Shown piece by piece: positions 17,574 through 26,374 of a DNA stretch of 64,000 bases (within the stretch, counting starts at the first letter, position 1; every line of letters begins with the position of its first letter). The notes beneath the pieces are model-generated. The model saw only the letters and a program-made list of their open reading frames with translations. It did not search any database and was not told the origin of the DNA. The stretch lies in the NCBI GenBank assembly GCA_051025295.1, contig JBMGJV010000017.1. One strand, written 5' to 3'. The position numbers were made by a program, and so were the translations under genes. The stretch is from KBS-83 sp051025295 (lineage in GTDB: Bacteria; Acidobacteriota; Terriglobia; Terriglobales; Acidobacteriaceae).

Positions 17574-18647
17574 TTAGGCCTGGGCAGGCTGCATCTCGTC
17601 CTGCTCTTCTTCCACGCTGCCATAGCGGCGCAGCAGGTTGGGCAGGTTCTGCGAGAAGGTGGCGCGCGGCATCACCGTATCGCAACCAGCTTCGATCGCC
17701 TTGGCCTTCAGGTCCCCCTGGATCTGCGAGACGAAGCCAATGATCGACGTGCCCCGCTTCAGCTTGGTCTTGATCTTCGGGATCAGGGTCAGCGGCTTCG
17801 CGCCCACATTGTTCAGGTCGAACAGGATCAGCGCCGGACGATCTTCCTCCGCGGTCTCGGTCAGCCGCGTGATGACGTCCTTCTCCGGCTTCAGGATCGC
17901 GACCTTGATGCCCAGCTTCTTCGTGTACTCCTGGATCTTCGCGAGGATGAACAGATCCTCGATGAAGCAGTAAATCCGGGTGGGCGCATCCTCGCGCACC
18001 GCGACCGGCTGGTAGTAGTCCGCTTCGGAGTAGAAGCCGCTGTGCGGCATGCCGCGAAACTCGCCGTTCTGCTGCTGATGGTTCGAAGAGTCGGCCACGT
18101 TCCCATTGGCGCCGCCACGATAGCTGTGGTCCATCGGCCCGACGAATACCTGCTGGCGACGGCCACCGCCGCCCTTGGCTTTGCGGCGAACGCCGCCGTT
18201 GCTGCCATTCCCGTTGCCGGGCTGCGGACGGAAACCACCGCCACCGCCTCCACTGTAGCCGCCCTGGTTGCCGGGGCTCTTCGGGAAGAAGCGTTTGCCG
18301 CCTTTATTGTTGTTGCTCTTGTTCGATTGCCCCTGATTTTGCCCCTGGCCTTGCCCCTGCCCATTGTGCTGCGGGGCAGCGTGCTGGGCCGGCGGCTGGC
18401 TGTTCTGCACGGGCTGACCGTTGGAGGCGGGCTGGCCATTCGGGGCGGGCTGCCCGCTGGCCGCGGCCGGAGCGCCCTGGCCTTTACTGGCCTGGCCGCC
18501 CTTGTTGCGGCGACGCCGCCGACGGCGATGCCCCTGTCCTGCCGGCGCTTGGCCGGGCTGGTTCTGGGCTTGCGGTGCGTTCGATGGAGGCACCGGCATG
18601 GCTCCCTGCGGCTCAAAGGCCGGGGACGGGTTCTGCTCTGTGGTCAT
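17574..18647 (-). CDS. Disordered protein with C-terminal degenerate receiver domain
   Basis: This 357-residue protein has two parts. Residues 1-215 are low complexity: Gln/Gly/Asn/Pro-rich, with an Arg cluster (GHRRRRRRRNKGG) and Gly-rich runs like those of RNA-binding or condensate-forming proteins. Residues 230-345 look like a CheY-type receiver: FIEDLFI supplies acidic residues after strand 1, ALILFDLNN carries the possible phospho-acceptor Asp, and FVSQI the Ser/Thr. The expected invariant Lys is replaced (VMPRATF), so it is degenerate. AGGAAG lies 7 nt before the ATG. Partner and output are unknown; a regulatory role in RNA or stress biology is a guess. Confidence 0.8.
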   Translation of the reverse strand: MTTEQNPSPAFEPQGAMPVPPSNAPQAQNQPGQAPAGQGHRRRRRRRNKGGQASKGQGAPAAASGQPAPNGQPASNGQPVQNSQPPAQHAAPQHNGQGQGQGQNQGQSNKSNNNKGGKRFFPKSPGNQGGYSGGGGGGFRPQPGNGNGSNGGVRRKAKGGGGRRQQVFVGPMDHSYRGGANGNVADSSNHQQQNGEFRGMPHSGFYSEADYYQPVAVREDAPTRIYCFIEDLFILAKIQEYTKKLGIKVAILKPEKDVITRLTETAEEDRPALILFDLNNVGAKPLTLIPKIKTKLKRGTSIIGFVSQIQGDLKAKAIEAGCDTVMPRATFSQNLPNLLRRYGSVEEEQDEMQPAQA

Positions 18648-19616
18648 TCGTGCACTTCCTGCAATTCTGCTGCTACGAAACTCTTCAAAAGAGCGCCCTC
18701 TCGCGGCTGCCGCAACGACGAATCAGGCAGCAAAGGTGTCCGCGAATCTGCTGATAGGGGACGGAACGGAGATCCAGACGCAACGGCGCGCGGTGTCCGC
18801 GGGGCGGTACTGCTGGCGTGGCGACGTGCTTTCGACGGAATGGAGCGTATCGTCTGCTCTCAACAGCGTTGGATGCTCAGGTTCACTGCTCCAGCAGGCT
18901 TGCCAGGGCTGGTTCACGGCCCGAAGCGCTGCGGCGCGGCTCTTTACCTTGTGACTATTCGAAGTGTGGCGAGCTCTCCGTCTGGTCCGGACCCGGTCCC
19001 TGAAGGACCTCGTTTCCCGGCCCACTTGAGGGCATCAGCCGCTCGATAGGCAAGTTCAAGCATACCCATCGCGGGGGTGGATGGCAAGTGCAAAAGCTCG
19101 CGCGTACTGTCCGGACACTGTTCAGGAATGGACAGCAGGGAACCGCACCCAGAAGCGCATTCCTGAGGCCCAGTCTCCCATGTCTACAGCAACAAAAGAA
19201 CCAGAGCAGAAGGTAGTGCAGCAGCAGAAGTCGGCTTAGGACGCAAACAGCGCCGCCCGGAGGCGACGCTGCGCGAATGGCCAGTCACTGGCCTCCCAAA
19301 GAACCGCGCTCGTCTGCGGTGAGTGTTTCTCCGGTGGCGGCAGGACCTGGTAGGTGCCGTGCTCTGCCCATCCGGAGCTTGGATCGCCGGGCCCTTCTCC
19401 GTATCGGGGACCGCGTGCGTCGCTGGCTGCCTAGACTAAAGCAGTTCCCGTGCCATTCCTGGCGACTAAGTGCTTTCATGCACTTAGCCCTGCCCGCCGG
19501 CCCCGCAGTCTTCTGATTTCTGGAATCCTATCTCCCGGACTTCTGCTTTCCGTAGTCGCGAACTGTTACGAAGGAGAGCGTGAAGGTATCCAGCTTGTAA
19601 ACAGGGCAGCCGGACT
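18648..19616. other. Long gene-free interval with several hairpins
   Basis: Nearly 970 bp carry no convincing protein gene. They contain a 10-bp imperfect stem at 19248-19271, a perfect 7-1-7 inverted repeat at 19279-19293 (GGCCAGT-C-ACTGGCC) and a perfect 8-bp stem with a 6-nt loop at 19466-19487 (CTAAGTGC / GCACTTAG). A 19-codon frame at 19180-19239 sits before the first hairpin. I recognise no known RNA class (no RNase P, SRP, tmRNA or tRNA signature). Part may be a long 5' leader of the receiver-like gene. Confidence 0.5.
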
Positions 19617-20525
19617 TCACCGCTGGCAGGTCGTGCAGTAATGCGTCCCCCGGCCAGCCAGAACTGTCCGCCGGATGGGCGCGCCGCACACCAGGCAGGG
19701 CTGCCCGGTCCGCATGTAAACCCGGTGCTCGAGCTGGAAGAACCCCCGCACTCCGTCCGCATCCACATAGTCCGACACCGACGAGCCGCCCAGCGCAATA
19801 GCCTCGCGCAGCACCTTGCCGAGCGCGGCATGCAGCCGGTCCAGCTCCGCCGCCGTCAGCCGGGCAGCCATGCGCCGCGGCCGAATCCCTGCCCGAAACA
19901 GGCTCTCGTCCGCATAGATGTTCCCAACGCCATGCAGCAGCGTCTGGTTCAGCAGCGCCGCCTTGATCGGCGTCCGGCGGCCGCGAAACAGGCTCCGGAA
20001 GTCCGCTGGCGTGATGTGCAGCGGATCCGTCCCGGGCCCTGCGAATTCAGTAGAGATCCCGGCGCCGGGTCGAGGGCTCCGGGCAGCAGGGCGGCCCCTG
20101 CCCAGGTCCGCAGCGTCGTCGTAGCCGGCGGCAGCCGTGTGCAGCCCCATGCGGCCAAACCGCCGCGGATCGACAAAGCGCAGCTCCCGGCCGGACCGCA
20201 GCACGAGCACTCCGTGCGTATGCGGCGGCCGCGGCACCTCCGCCTGCGACACCAGCAGCCGTCCGGTCATCCCCAGGTGCACGATCCACTGCGGCGGCGC
20301 CCCATCCGCGTCGCGTGCCGGGTCGGGGGGGAAGTCGAAGACAATATGCTTGCCCACCCGCCGCACCCGCGCAATCATTCGCCCGGTGAGCGCGTCCGCC
20401 ATGGCGGCAGGCGGCGTCTTCATCGGCTCCGGCTTTGAGGAGAACCACGCCTTCTCAACCGTGTCGCCTGCAATGCGCGCGTGCACACCATTCGCAACGG
20501 TCTCGACTTCAGGGAGTTCAGGCAT
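19617..20525 (-). CDS. mutM: Formamidopyrimidine-DNA glycosylase
   Basis: The 302-residue enzyme removes oxidised purines such as 8-oxoguanine and nicks the site. It starts with the catalytic MPELPEVET (Pro2 nucleophile, Glu3). The helix-two-turn-helix GVGNIYADESLFRAGIRP and the C-terminal zinc finger with two Cys pairs (CLVCGAP and CTTCQ) are complete. It is slightly longer than the usual 270-290 residues because of a Gly/Pro/Arg-rich insertion around residue 145 (RGRPAARSPRPGAG). Confidence 0.97.
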   Translation of the reverse strand: MPELPEVETVANGVHARIAGDTVEKAWFSSKPEPMKTPPAAMADALTGRMIARVRRVGKHIVFDFPPDPARDADGAPPQWIVHLGMTGRLLVSQAEVPRPPHTHGVLVLRSGRELRFVDPRRFGRMGLHTAAAGYDDAADLGRGRPAARSPRPGAGISTEFAGPGTDPLHITPADFRSLFRGRRTPIKAALLNQTLLHGVGNIYADESLFRAGIRPRRMAARLTAAELDRLHAALGKVLREAIALGGSSVSDYVDADGVRGFFQLEHRVYMRTGQPCLVCGAPIRRTVLAGRGTHYCTTCQR

Positions 20526-20626
20526 CAGGAGAGTGGGGCAGGCATCAGGACCGGTATCTAAGACTGTCGAGCCAACAGCTTAAGTGTACCGATCTTAGGA
20601 AAATTATGCTCCTCTCATAACCATGC

Positions 20627-20632
20627 TAAACT
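20627..20632 (+). promoter_or_regulatory. Candidate -10 box of the AAA ATPase gene
   Basis: TAAACT ends 8 nt before the ATG at 20641. If it is used, the ATG at 20623 would lie upstream of the transcript start, favouring 20641 as the true start. Confidence 0.4.
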
Positions 20633-20640
20633 CCGTACAG

Positions 20641-21840
20641 ATGGACCCTGTCCGCAATCCGTATGCTCCCGGTGCCGGCAGCCCGCCGCCTGAGCTGGCT
20701 GGCCGCCGGGCCATCCGTGAGGATGTCGCGGTGCGCCTGCAGCGGCTGCGCGCCGGCAGGCCGACCAAAAGTGTTCTCCTCGTGGGTCTGCGCGGCGCCG
20801 GAAAGACCGTCCTGCTGGACCAGATGCGGCGGGACGCAGAGCGCGCCGGCATCCAGACGCTGCGCACCGAGGCGCCGGAGAACCGCTCTCTGCCCGCGCT
20901 GCTCGCGCCCTCGCTCCGCTCCGCGCTCATTCACCTCAGCAAGCAGGAGGCCGCCAAGGATGTCGCCGTCCGCGGCCTGCGCGCCCTGGCCGGCTTCGCC
21001 ACAAAGTTGAAGGTGACCTACCGCGACATCGAAGTCGGCATGGACTACGCTCCAGAGCCGGGGCTGGCCGACAACGGAGAGCTCGAAGGCGATCTGACGG
21101 CACTCTTGCAGCAGGTCGGCACGGCGGCAAGAGCCGCGGGCACGGCTCTCGCGATCTTCATCGACGAACTGCAGTATGTGGAAGAGTCGCAGCTTGCCGC
21201 ACTCATCGCTGCTTTGCACCGCTGCTCGCAGGAGAGCCTGCCCCTGACGGTGCTGGGCGCCGGCCTGCCGCAACTGCGCGGCCGGATGGGCGAGGCCAAG
21301 TCCTACGCGGAGCGGCTCTTCGACTTCCCGGAGATCGGCCCGCTCAACGACGACGACGCGGCGGCAGCTATCGTCCTCCCTGCGCGCAATGAGGGCATCG
21401 AGATCGACGGCGCAGCCGTGGCACTGATCCTCGAAAAGACGCGCGGCTATCCTTACTTCCTCCAGGAGTGGGGGAAGCACACCTGGGATCTGGCGCGCAG
21501 CAGCCCCATCCGGCGCGAAGATGTGGTGAACGCCTCCGACGAGGCCGTCGCCGCGCTCGATGAGAGCTTTTTCCTGGTCCGCTTCGACCGCCTGACGCCA
21601 GCAGAGAAGCGATACCTGCGCGCCATGGCCGAGCTCGGACCAGGGCCGCATCGCTCCGGGGATATCGCCGAGCAGCTTGGCCGCGTGGTTAGTTCTTTAG
21701 GTCCCACCCGAGCCAGCCTGATCGCGAAAGGGATGATCTGGAGCCCTACCCACGGCGATACTAGTTTCACCGTTCCGCTGTTCGATCAGTTCATGCGCCG
21801 CGTGATGCCGGGGGACGACTGGCGAGCCAGCCGGGTCTGA
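20641..21840 (+). CDS. AAA ATPase with winged-helix C-terminus
   Basis: The 399-residue protein has Walker A GLRGAGKT at residues 49-56, Walker B IFIDE at 172-176, a sensor-like VLGAGLPQLRGRMGEAKSYAE segment and a C-terminal winged-helix region with RYLRAMAELGPGPHRSGDIAEQL. This resembles the ORC1/CDC6-like AAA_16 ATPases often found next to toxin or mobile genes, but here it is followed by purA. The role is unknown. An ATG at 20623 would add six residues; a -10-like TAAACT overlapping that region favours 20641. Confidence 0.85.
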   Translation: MDPVRNPYAPGAGSPPPELAGRRAIREDVAVRLQRLRAGRPTKSVLLVGLRGAGKTVLLDQMRRDAERAGIQTLRTEAPENRSLPALLAPSLRSALIHLSKQEAAKDVAVRGLRALAGFATKLKVTYRDIEVGMDYAPEPGLADNGELEGDLTALLQQVGTAARAAGTALAIFIDELQYVEESQLAALIAALHRCSQESLPLTVLGAGLPQLRGRMGEAKSYAERLFDFPEIGPLNDDDAAAAIVLPARNEGIEIDGAAVALILEKTRGYPYFLQEWGKHTWDLARSSPIRREDVVNASDEAVAALDESFFLVRFDRLTPAEKRYLRAMAELGPGPHRSGDIAEQLGRVVSSLGPTRASLIAKGMIWSPTHGDTSFTVPLFDQFMRRVMPGDDWRASRV

Positions 21841-21893
21841 AAGCTGTCACACGTCGCACGCAGAAATTTACTTTAAGAAGGTTTGAGATCAGG

Positions 21894-23210
21894 ATGCGAG
21901 CAAAGACCGCGGTCGTATTAGGTGCGCAGTGGGGAGATGAGGGCAAGGGCAAGATCGTCGATGTGCTCTCGGAGCGCTTCGCCGTCGTGGCCCGCTATGC
22001 TGGCGGCCACAACGCCGGCCACACCGTGATCATTCATGGCAAGAAGTTCATCCTGCAACTGGTGCCCTGCGGCGTTCTGCGGCCCGACTGCCAGGCCGTG
22101 ATCGGCAACGGCGTCGTGCTCGACCCGATGGCCTTCCTCAAGGAGGTCGAGAAGCTCGACTCCCTCGGCGTCAACACTCAGGGGCAGCTCTTCGTCTCCA
22201 ACCGCGCCCAGGTCATCCTGCCCTACCACCGCATGATCGAGCTGGCGAGCGAGAGCGCCCCTGGCCGCACCCGCATTGGCACCACCAGTCGCGGCATCGG
22301 CCCCGCCTACGAAGACAAGATGCACCGCAACGGCCTGCGCGTCGTCGACCTGCTCAACACCAACATCCTGCAGAAGCACATCGAGAACGCCTGCCGCGAG
22401 AAGAACGCGATCGCGCACGCACTGTTCGGCACCGACCCGCTCGACCCGGCACAGATCTACGACGAATACGCCGCCGCCGCCGAGCAGGTGCGCCCCTACG
22501 TCCGCGACACCGCTGCCCTGCTGAACCGCGCCATCGATGACGGCAAGAGCGTGATGTTCGAGGGCGCGCAGGGCACGCTGCTCGACATCGACCACGGCAC
22601 GTATCCGTTTGTCACCTCATCGTCCGCAACCGCCGGCGGCGCGGTCACCGGCACCGGCGTCGGCCCCACCCGCATCGGCACCGTGATCGGCGTCACCAAG
22701 GCCTACGTCACGCGCGTCGGCGAAGGACCGTTCCCAACCGAGATTCATGACGCGATGGGCGAGGAGCTGCGCGCGCGTGGCCAGGAGTTCGGCGCCGTGA
22801 CCGGCCGCCCCCGGCGCTGCGGCTGGCTCGATCTGCCGCTGCTGCGCTACTCGAACCAGATCAACGGCACGGAGTGGCTGGTCGTCACCAAGATGGATGT
22901 GCTCGACACGCTCGCCGAGATCCCGGTCTGCACCGGCTATCGCATCGACGGCAAGGAGACCGACACCATCCCTGCCGATGTCAGCGGCCTCGAGCGCATC
23001 GAGCCGGTCTACACAAAGATGAAGGGCTGGCAGACCTCGACCGAGGGCGTGCGCAGCTTTGACGATCTGCCAAAGCTCGCGCAGGAGTACCTCCGCTTCC
23101 TCGAGCGCGAGTCCGGCGCGCGCATCGGCATGGTCTCCACCGGACCGGACCGCTCGCAGACCATGGAACTCCCCGAGTTCACCGCCGCGCTGCAGGGCAT
23201 GCAGGGCTGA
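21894..23210 (+). CDS. purA: Adenylosuccinate synthase
   Basis: The 438-residue cytoplasmic enzyme joins IMP and aspartate using GTP in the first committed step to AMP. The N-terminal P-loop GAQWGDEGKGK, the GHNAGHTV segment with the catalytic His, the RIGTTSRGIGPAYEDK IMP-binding loop and the GPTRIGTVIGV/KMDVLDTL regions are intact, and length is normal. Its stop TGA shares a base with a downstream in-frame ATG, suggesting linkage to the ABM-domain gene. Confidence 0.98.
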   Translation: MRAKTAVVLGAQWGDEGKGKIVDVLSERFAVVARYAGGHNAGHTVIIHGKKFILQLVPCGVLRPDCQAVIGNGVVLDPMAFLKEVEKLDSLGVNTQGQLFVSNRAQVILPYHRMIELASESAPGRTRIGTTSRGIGPAYEDKMHRNGLRVVDLLNTNILQKHIENACREKNAIAHALFGTDPLDPAQIYDEYAAAAEQVRPYVRDTAALLNRAIDDGKSVMFEGAQGTLLDIDHGTYPFVTSSSATAGGAVTGTGVGPTRIGTVIGVTKAYVTRVGEGPFPTEIHDAMGEELRARGQEFGAVTGRPRRCGWLDLPLLRYSNQINGTEWLVVTKMDVLDTLAEIPVCTGYRIDGKETDTIPADVSGLERIEPVYTKMKGWQTSTEGVRSFDDLPKLAQEYLRFLERESGARIGMVSTGPDRSQTMELPEFTAALQGMQG

Positions 23211-23242
23211 TGAGCATGCCATCCCGAGGAGAGACGAACGCC

Positions 23243-23530
23243 ATGATCAGCTTCACTGTCCGCATGAAATTTGCCGCAGAGCATCGTGAAAAGATCGACG
23301 GCATCCTGCGCGACCTGGCTCGCGCCTCGCGGCAGGAGCCCGGCTGTCACGTCTATATTCCGCATCGCGTCGAAGGCGAGCCCGACACCGTGCTCATCTA
23401 CGAGCAGTACGCCGACTACGCAGCCGTCGAGGCGCATCGCGCGAGCGATCACTTCCGCCGCTACGCGATCGAGGGGCTTTACCAGCTCATGCGTGAGCGT
23501 GCGGTCGAAGACCTGAGCGCGATCATCTGA
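23243..23530 (+). CDS. Antibiotic-biosynthesis-monooxygenase (ABM) domain protein
   Basis: The 95-residue protein fits the dimeric ferredoxin-like ABM fold: MISFTVRMKFAAEHREKI, then ASRQEPGCHVYIPHR and the closing SDHFRRYA helix. Members are quinol or aromatic monooxygenases or heme-degrading enzymes, often of unknown substrate. I use ATG 23243, which gives the family-standard N-terminus with GAGGAGA upstream. An ATG at 23210 overlapping the purA stop would add 11 residues. It is probably co-transcribed with purA and followed by a hairpin. Confidence 0.88.
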   Translation: MISFTVRMKFAAEHREKIDGILRDLARASRQEPGCHVYIPHRVEGEPDTVLIYEQYADYAAVEAHRASDHFRRYAIEGLYQLMRERAVEDLSAII

Positions 23531-23550
23531 CACAGTACGGCCCGCATAAC

Positions 23551-23581
23551 GGACTGCGGCGTCAGCAGTGAGCCGCAGTCC
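23551..23581 (+). terminator. Hairpin after purA-ABM
   Basis: A perfect 10-bp stem (GGACTGCGGC / GCCGCAGTCC) encloses an 11-nt loop. The following sequence is GCAGCACTTT, so the T tract is weak. Confidence 0.65.
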
Positions 23582-23623
23582 GCAGCACTTTAACCGTGCC
23601 GTGGTGCCGTCTGGTGCATTCTT

Positions 23624-23652
23624 TTGACGCAGGGTTTTGCCCGGACTACCAT
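23624..23652 (+). promoter_or_regulatory. Candidate sigma-70-type promoter of the NTF2-like gene
   Basis: TTGACG at 23624 and TACCAT at 23647 are separated by exactly 17 nt. The -10 box ends 10 nt before the ATG at 23663, so the transcript would have almost no leader. Confidence 0.55.
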
Positions 23653-23662
23653 CCATAGGCTT

Positions 23663-24226
23663 ATGCATTCCAACGGCTTGGCCCGATGGCAGAGCGCAGC
23701 GAACCGCCGGGGCAGGCTCGCGCCCTGGCCGGGCCGCTCCCACGGTGCCTCTGCTGTGCACATGGCGTTGGTGCTCCTGCTCTGCGGGTGGATGCTGACG
23801 TCGCTGCCGGCCCAGGCCTCCATGCCGCTCATGCATCGCGAGGACCGGCTCCATCGCGAAATCGAAGGGCTGGAGTCGCAGTGGCGTGACGGACTGCTGC
23901 ACAACGATGTCGCCACCGTCGGCCGCCTGCTCGCGGATGACTACCTCGGCATCAATCCGGACGGCACGCTCGAGACCAAGGCCGATGCCATCGCGCTGCG
24001 CCGCTCCGGCGCCATCCGGATCACCAGCATCGATCCCGAAAACGTCAAGGTGCATGTCTACGGCGACACCGCCGTCGTCACCTCGCAGGTCAGCGTCCAG
24101 GGCCACGAGGGCGAGCGGGACATCAGCGGCCACTACCACTACACCCGCGTCTACAGCCACAAGTCGGGTGAGTGGAAGATCGTCAGCTTCGAAGCCAGCC
24201 GCCTGAACGGCGACCGCCGCCGCTAA
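23663..24226 (+). CDS. Secreted NTF2-like (DUF4440-type) protein
   Basis: The 187-residue protein has an Arg-rich N-terminus and a signal or anchor segment (ALVLLLCGWMLTSLPAQA). A cone-shaped NTF2/SnoaL-like domain follows (WRDGLLHNDVATVGRLLADDYLGINPDG broken as WRDGLLHNDVATV and LLADDYLGINPDG, then VTSQVSVQG, and YTRVYSHKSGEWKIVSFEAS). Such domains bind small molecules or mediate dimerisation; the ligand is unknown. I use ATG 23663, supported by the promoter layout, over a TTG at 23624 that coincides with the -35 box. Confidence 0.82.
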   Translation: MHSNGLARWQSAANRRGRLAPWPGRSHGASAVHMALVLLLCGWMLTSLPAQASMPLMHREDRLHREIEGLESQWRDGLLHNDVATVGRLLADDYLGINPDGTLETKADAIALRRSGAIRITSIDPENVKVHVYGDTAVVTSQVSVQGHEGERDISGHYHYTRVYSHKSGEWKIVSFEASRLNGDRRR

Positions 24227-24236
24227 GCACCGCGCC

Positions 24237-25316
24237 TCACGCCTGCAAGGCGTATCTCTCCTGATCCAGCGCCGTCTCCACGCGATCCAGCAGCCGCAGC
24301 AACTCATCCGGTGCAACATGAAAGCCATCCGGCGCAGCGGTGCCCAGCATCGATGCGTACCGCATGGTCCCGATGCAGTCCGTCAGGTCCTTGTAGTGAT
24401 TGATGTAGCGGTACGGCGGGATCATGGCCACGATCGCGGAATGCTCTGCCATCGCCAGAAACGCATGCGTCAGCTGGCTGCCTTCGACACACAACGCGAT
24501 GCGCGCGCCGGCGCAGGCCTGCGCGACCTCACGCGCGCTGAGCCGGCCCGGATCGACGATCTCGTACCCGCGCGCCGCGAGCAGCTCTTCGAGCTCCCCC
24601 TCGTTCACCAGCACGCGGCTCGCGCCACTCCGTCCGCGATGCAGCATCACACGCCGCCCTCCCACAGGTTTCGTGTGGCGCGCAATGCGCCGTCGCAGCT
24701 CCCGATACTGCGCCGCACGCCGGCTGTTCTGCGCTTCGTTGTCGATCCAGAGCAGCGTCTCGAATCGCGCCCGCGCCAAAGGCTCCGCCGCCAGCCCCAG
24801 CAGGTCGAGATACCCCGGCTCATGCGTGTACGGCGTGTGCGCGGCCATCACTGCCGGCGCGTGACCGCCCGCTTCGAGCAGCAGCGGCAGATCGTCCGAT
24901 AGCCAGTGCCCGAAGTAGAGCGAGCCCACATAGGTGGACGCGTACGCGGCACGCGCCACCTCGACCATCGCGCGTGATCCGGACACGTCGCGTACCGTCA
25001 CCCGCTGCAGTGGGCGCCCGCCCGCGAAGAACCAGCCATCCCGCAGCTCCACGCCACGCAGCCGGTAGAGAACCGTCGCCCCATGCCGGCGCGTGCCGCC
25101 ACGCAGCCGCGTCATCTCTTCTTCGAAATTGGTGGTCTTCTCGCACGCCGTCACCCGCGCCAGCGCTGCTTCGTCATAGATCGTCGGTGGTGTCTCCGCG
25201 ACCTCTTCCGGGCACAGCACTGCTCGCTCTTCTGCCATCTCGCTCAGCGACGGCGCGCCGCGTGCGCGCCACGACAGCAGCCGGTGACGAACTCTGCGGG
25301 GGAGACTCGAAAGCAA
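24237..25316 (-). CDS. Family 61 glycosyltransferase (DUF563)
   Basis: The 359-residue protein shows the GT61/DUF563 pattern: an N-terminal region with FGHWLSDDLPLLLEAGGH (the FxHWxxD-type motif), a central RRVMLHRGRSGASRVLVNEGELEELL, and the C-terminal CVEGSQLTHAFLAMAE acceptor/donor region. Family members transfer pentoses or hexoses during capsule or lipopolysaccharide assembly. The start is uncertain: TTG 25316 gives the longest frame, and ATG 25238 would start at MAEERAVLCPEE. It lies 78 bp downstream of folP on the same strand. Confidence 0.85.
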   Translation of the reverse strand: MLSSLPRRVRHRLLSWRARGAPSLSEMAEERAVLCPEEVAETPPTIYDEAALARVTACEKTTNFEEEMTRLRGGTRRHGATVLYRLRGVELRDGWFFAGGRPLQRVTVRDVSGSRAMVEVARAAYASTYVGSLYFGHWLSDDLPLLLEAGGHAPAVMAAHTPYTHEPGYLDLLGLAAEPLARARFETLLWIDNEAQNSRRAAQYRELRRRIARHTKPVGGRRVMLHRGRSGASRVLVNEGELEELLAARGYEIVDPGRLSAREVAQACAGARIALCVEGSQLTHAFLAMAEHSAIVAMIPPYRYINHYKDLTDCIGTMRYASMLGTAAPDGFHVAPDELLRLLDRVETALDQERYALQA

Positions 25317-25394
25317 GCGGACCCATCCTGACAGCAGGCCGAGCGGGGAGACAACGGCCTTCAGAAGGGATAGATGCAGATGCAGCCGCTGCGT

Positions 25395-26282
25395 TTACGG
25401 CTCGTTGCAGGTCGCGGCCACAATCAGCGCCGCCTGCACGGCCGGGCGCACGTCATGCACGCGCACCAGTGACGCGCCAAGCGTCATCGCGATGGTCGTC
25501 GCGGCCAGTGTGGCTGCTTCGCGCGCGGTGACCGGTGCATCGATGCCGCTGTGCAGTGGAGAGAGCGTCCGTCCGAGAAATCCCTTGCGCGACAGCCCCG
25601 CAAGAATTGGGCGTCCCAGCGAGACCAGATCCGGCAGCCCGCGCAGCAGTGGATAGTTCGCCTCATACGCCTTGCCGAAGCCAAAGCCCGGATCGAGCAC
25701 GATGCGCTGCCCGTCTATCCCTGCACTGCGCGCCGCCTCCAGCCGCTCATCGAGCTCGCGCCGGACCAGCGGCACCACCTCGGTCGGCGCAAGCGGCGGC
25801 AGCGTCCGCCATTCGCTGGGGCGTCCGCGTGTGTGCATCAGCACGACACCGCAGCCAAGCTCAGCGCACGTCGCTGCCATCGCGTCATCCCACAACATGC
25901 CGCTCACGTCGTTGACGATCTGCGCGCCCGCCTCGACAGCAGCGCGCGCCGTCGCTGCGCGATATGTATCTACGGAGATGACAGAATCAGGAGCAACGCG
26001 GCAGACCGCTTCGATCACCGGCAGCACGCGATCCATCTCCTCCTGCGTGCTCAGCTCGCCCGTCGCTCCCGGCCGTGTTGATTCTCCACCGATATCGACG
26101 ATCGTCGCGCCATCGGCAAACATGCCGAGCGCCACCTCCACCGCCTCATCCACCGAGTGCAGCCGCGCACCGTCAGAGAACGAGTCCGGTGTGACGTTGA
26201 GGATTCCCATCACATGAGCCCGGCCGCCCAGCATCAGCGACCGTGTGCGAAGTTGCCACTCGGATTGCGCCGGTACCATCAT
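25395..26282 (-). CDS. folP: Dihydropteroate synthase
   Basis: The 295-residue TIM-barrel enzyme couples p-aminobenzoate to the pterin pyrophosphate in folate synthesis. Motifs are complete: GILNVTPDSFSDGA, GGESTRPGA, SVDTYRAATARAA and ILAGLSRKGFLGR. Two adjacent ATGs start the frame at 26282. TACTCT ends 6 nt upstream with no Shine-Dalgarno. It is divergent from dacB. Confidence 0.97.
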   Translation of the reverse strand: MMVPAQSEWQLRTRSLMLGGRAHVMGILNVTPDSFSDGARLHSVDEAVEVALGMFADGATIVDIGGESTRPGATGELSTQEEMDRVLPVIEAVCRVAPDSVISVDTYRAATARAAVEAGAQIVNDVSGMLWDDAMAATCAELGCGVVLMHTRGRPSEWRTLPPLAPTEVVPLVRRELDERLEAARSAGIDGQRIVLDPGFGFGKAYEANYPLLRGLPDLVSLGRPILAGLSRKGFLGRTLSPLHSGIDAPVTAREAATLAATTIAMTLGASLVRVHDVRPAVQAALIVAATCNEP

Positions 26283-26288
26283 GTCCGC

Positions 26289-26294
26289 AGAGTA
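26289..26294 (-). promoter_or_regulatory. Candidate -10 box of folP
   Basis: TACTCT on the minus strand ends 6 nt before the ATG at 26282. Confidence 0.45.
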
Positions 26295-26361
26295 TCAACT
26301 GTACTTCTCTGAATCACCTGTGCTCGCGCACGACGCCCGGCGGTTCTTGCAGAGGCGCTGA

Positions 26362-26367
26362 TACACT
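26362..26367 (+). promoter_or_regulatory. Candidate -10 box of dacB
   Basis: TACACT ends 7 nt before the ATG at 26375, and no ribosome-binding sequence is present. Confidence 0.45.
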
Positions 26368-26374
26368 CCGCCGC

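Noticed and set aside
19277..19516. 79-codon plus-strand frame in the gene-free interval
   Set aside because: Composition is random-like, it crosses two perfect inverted repeats, and no ribosome site is seen.
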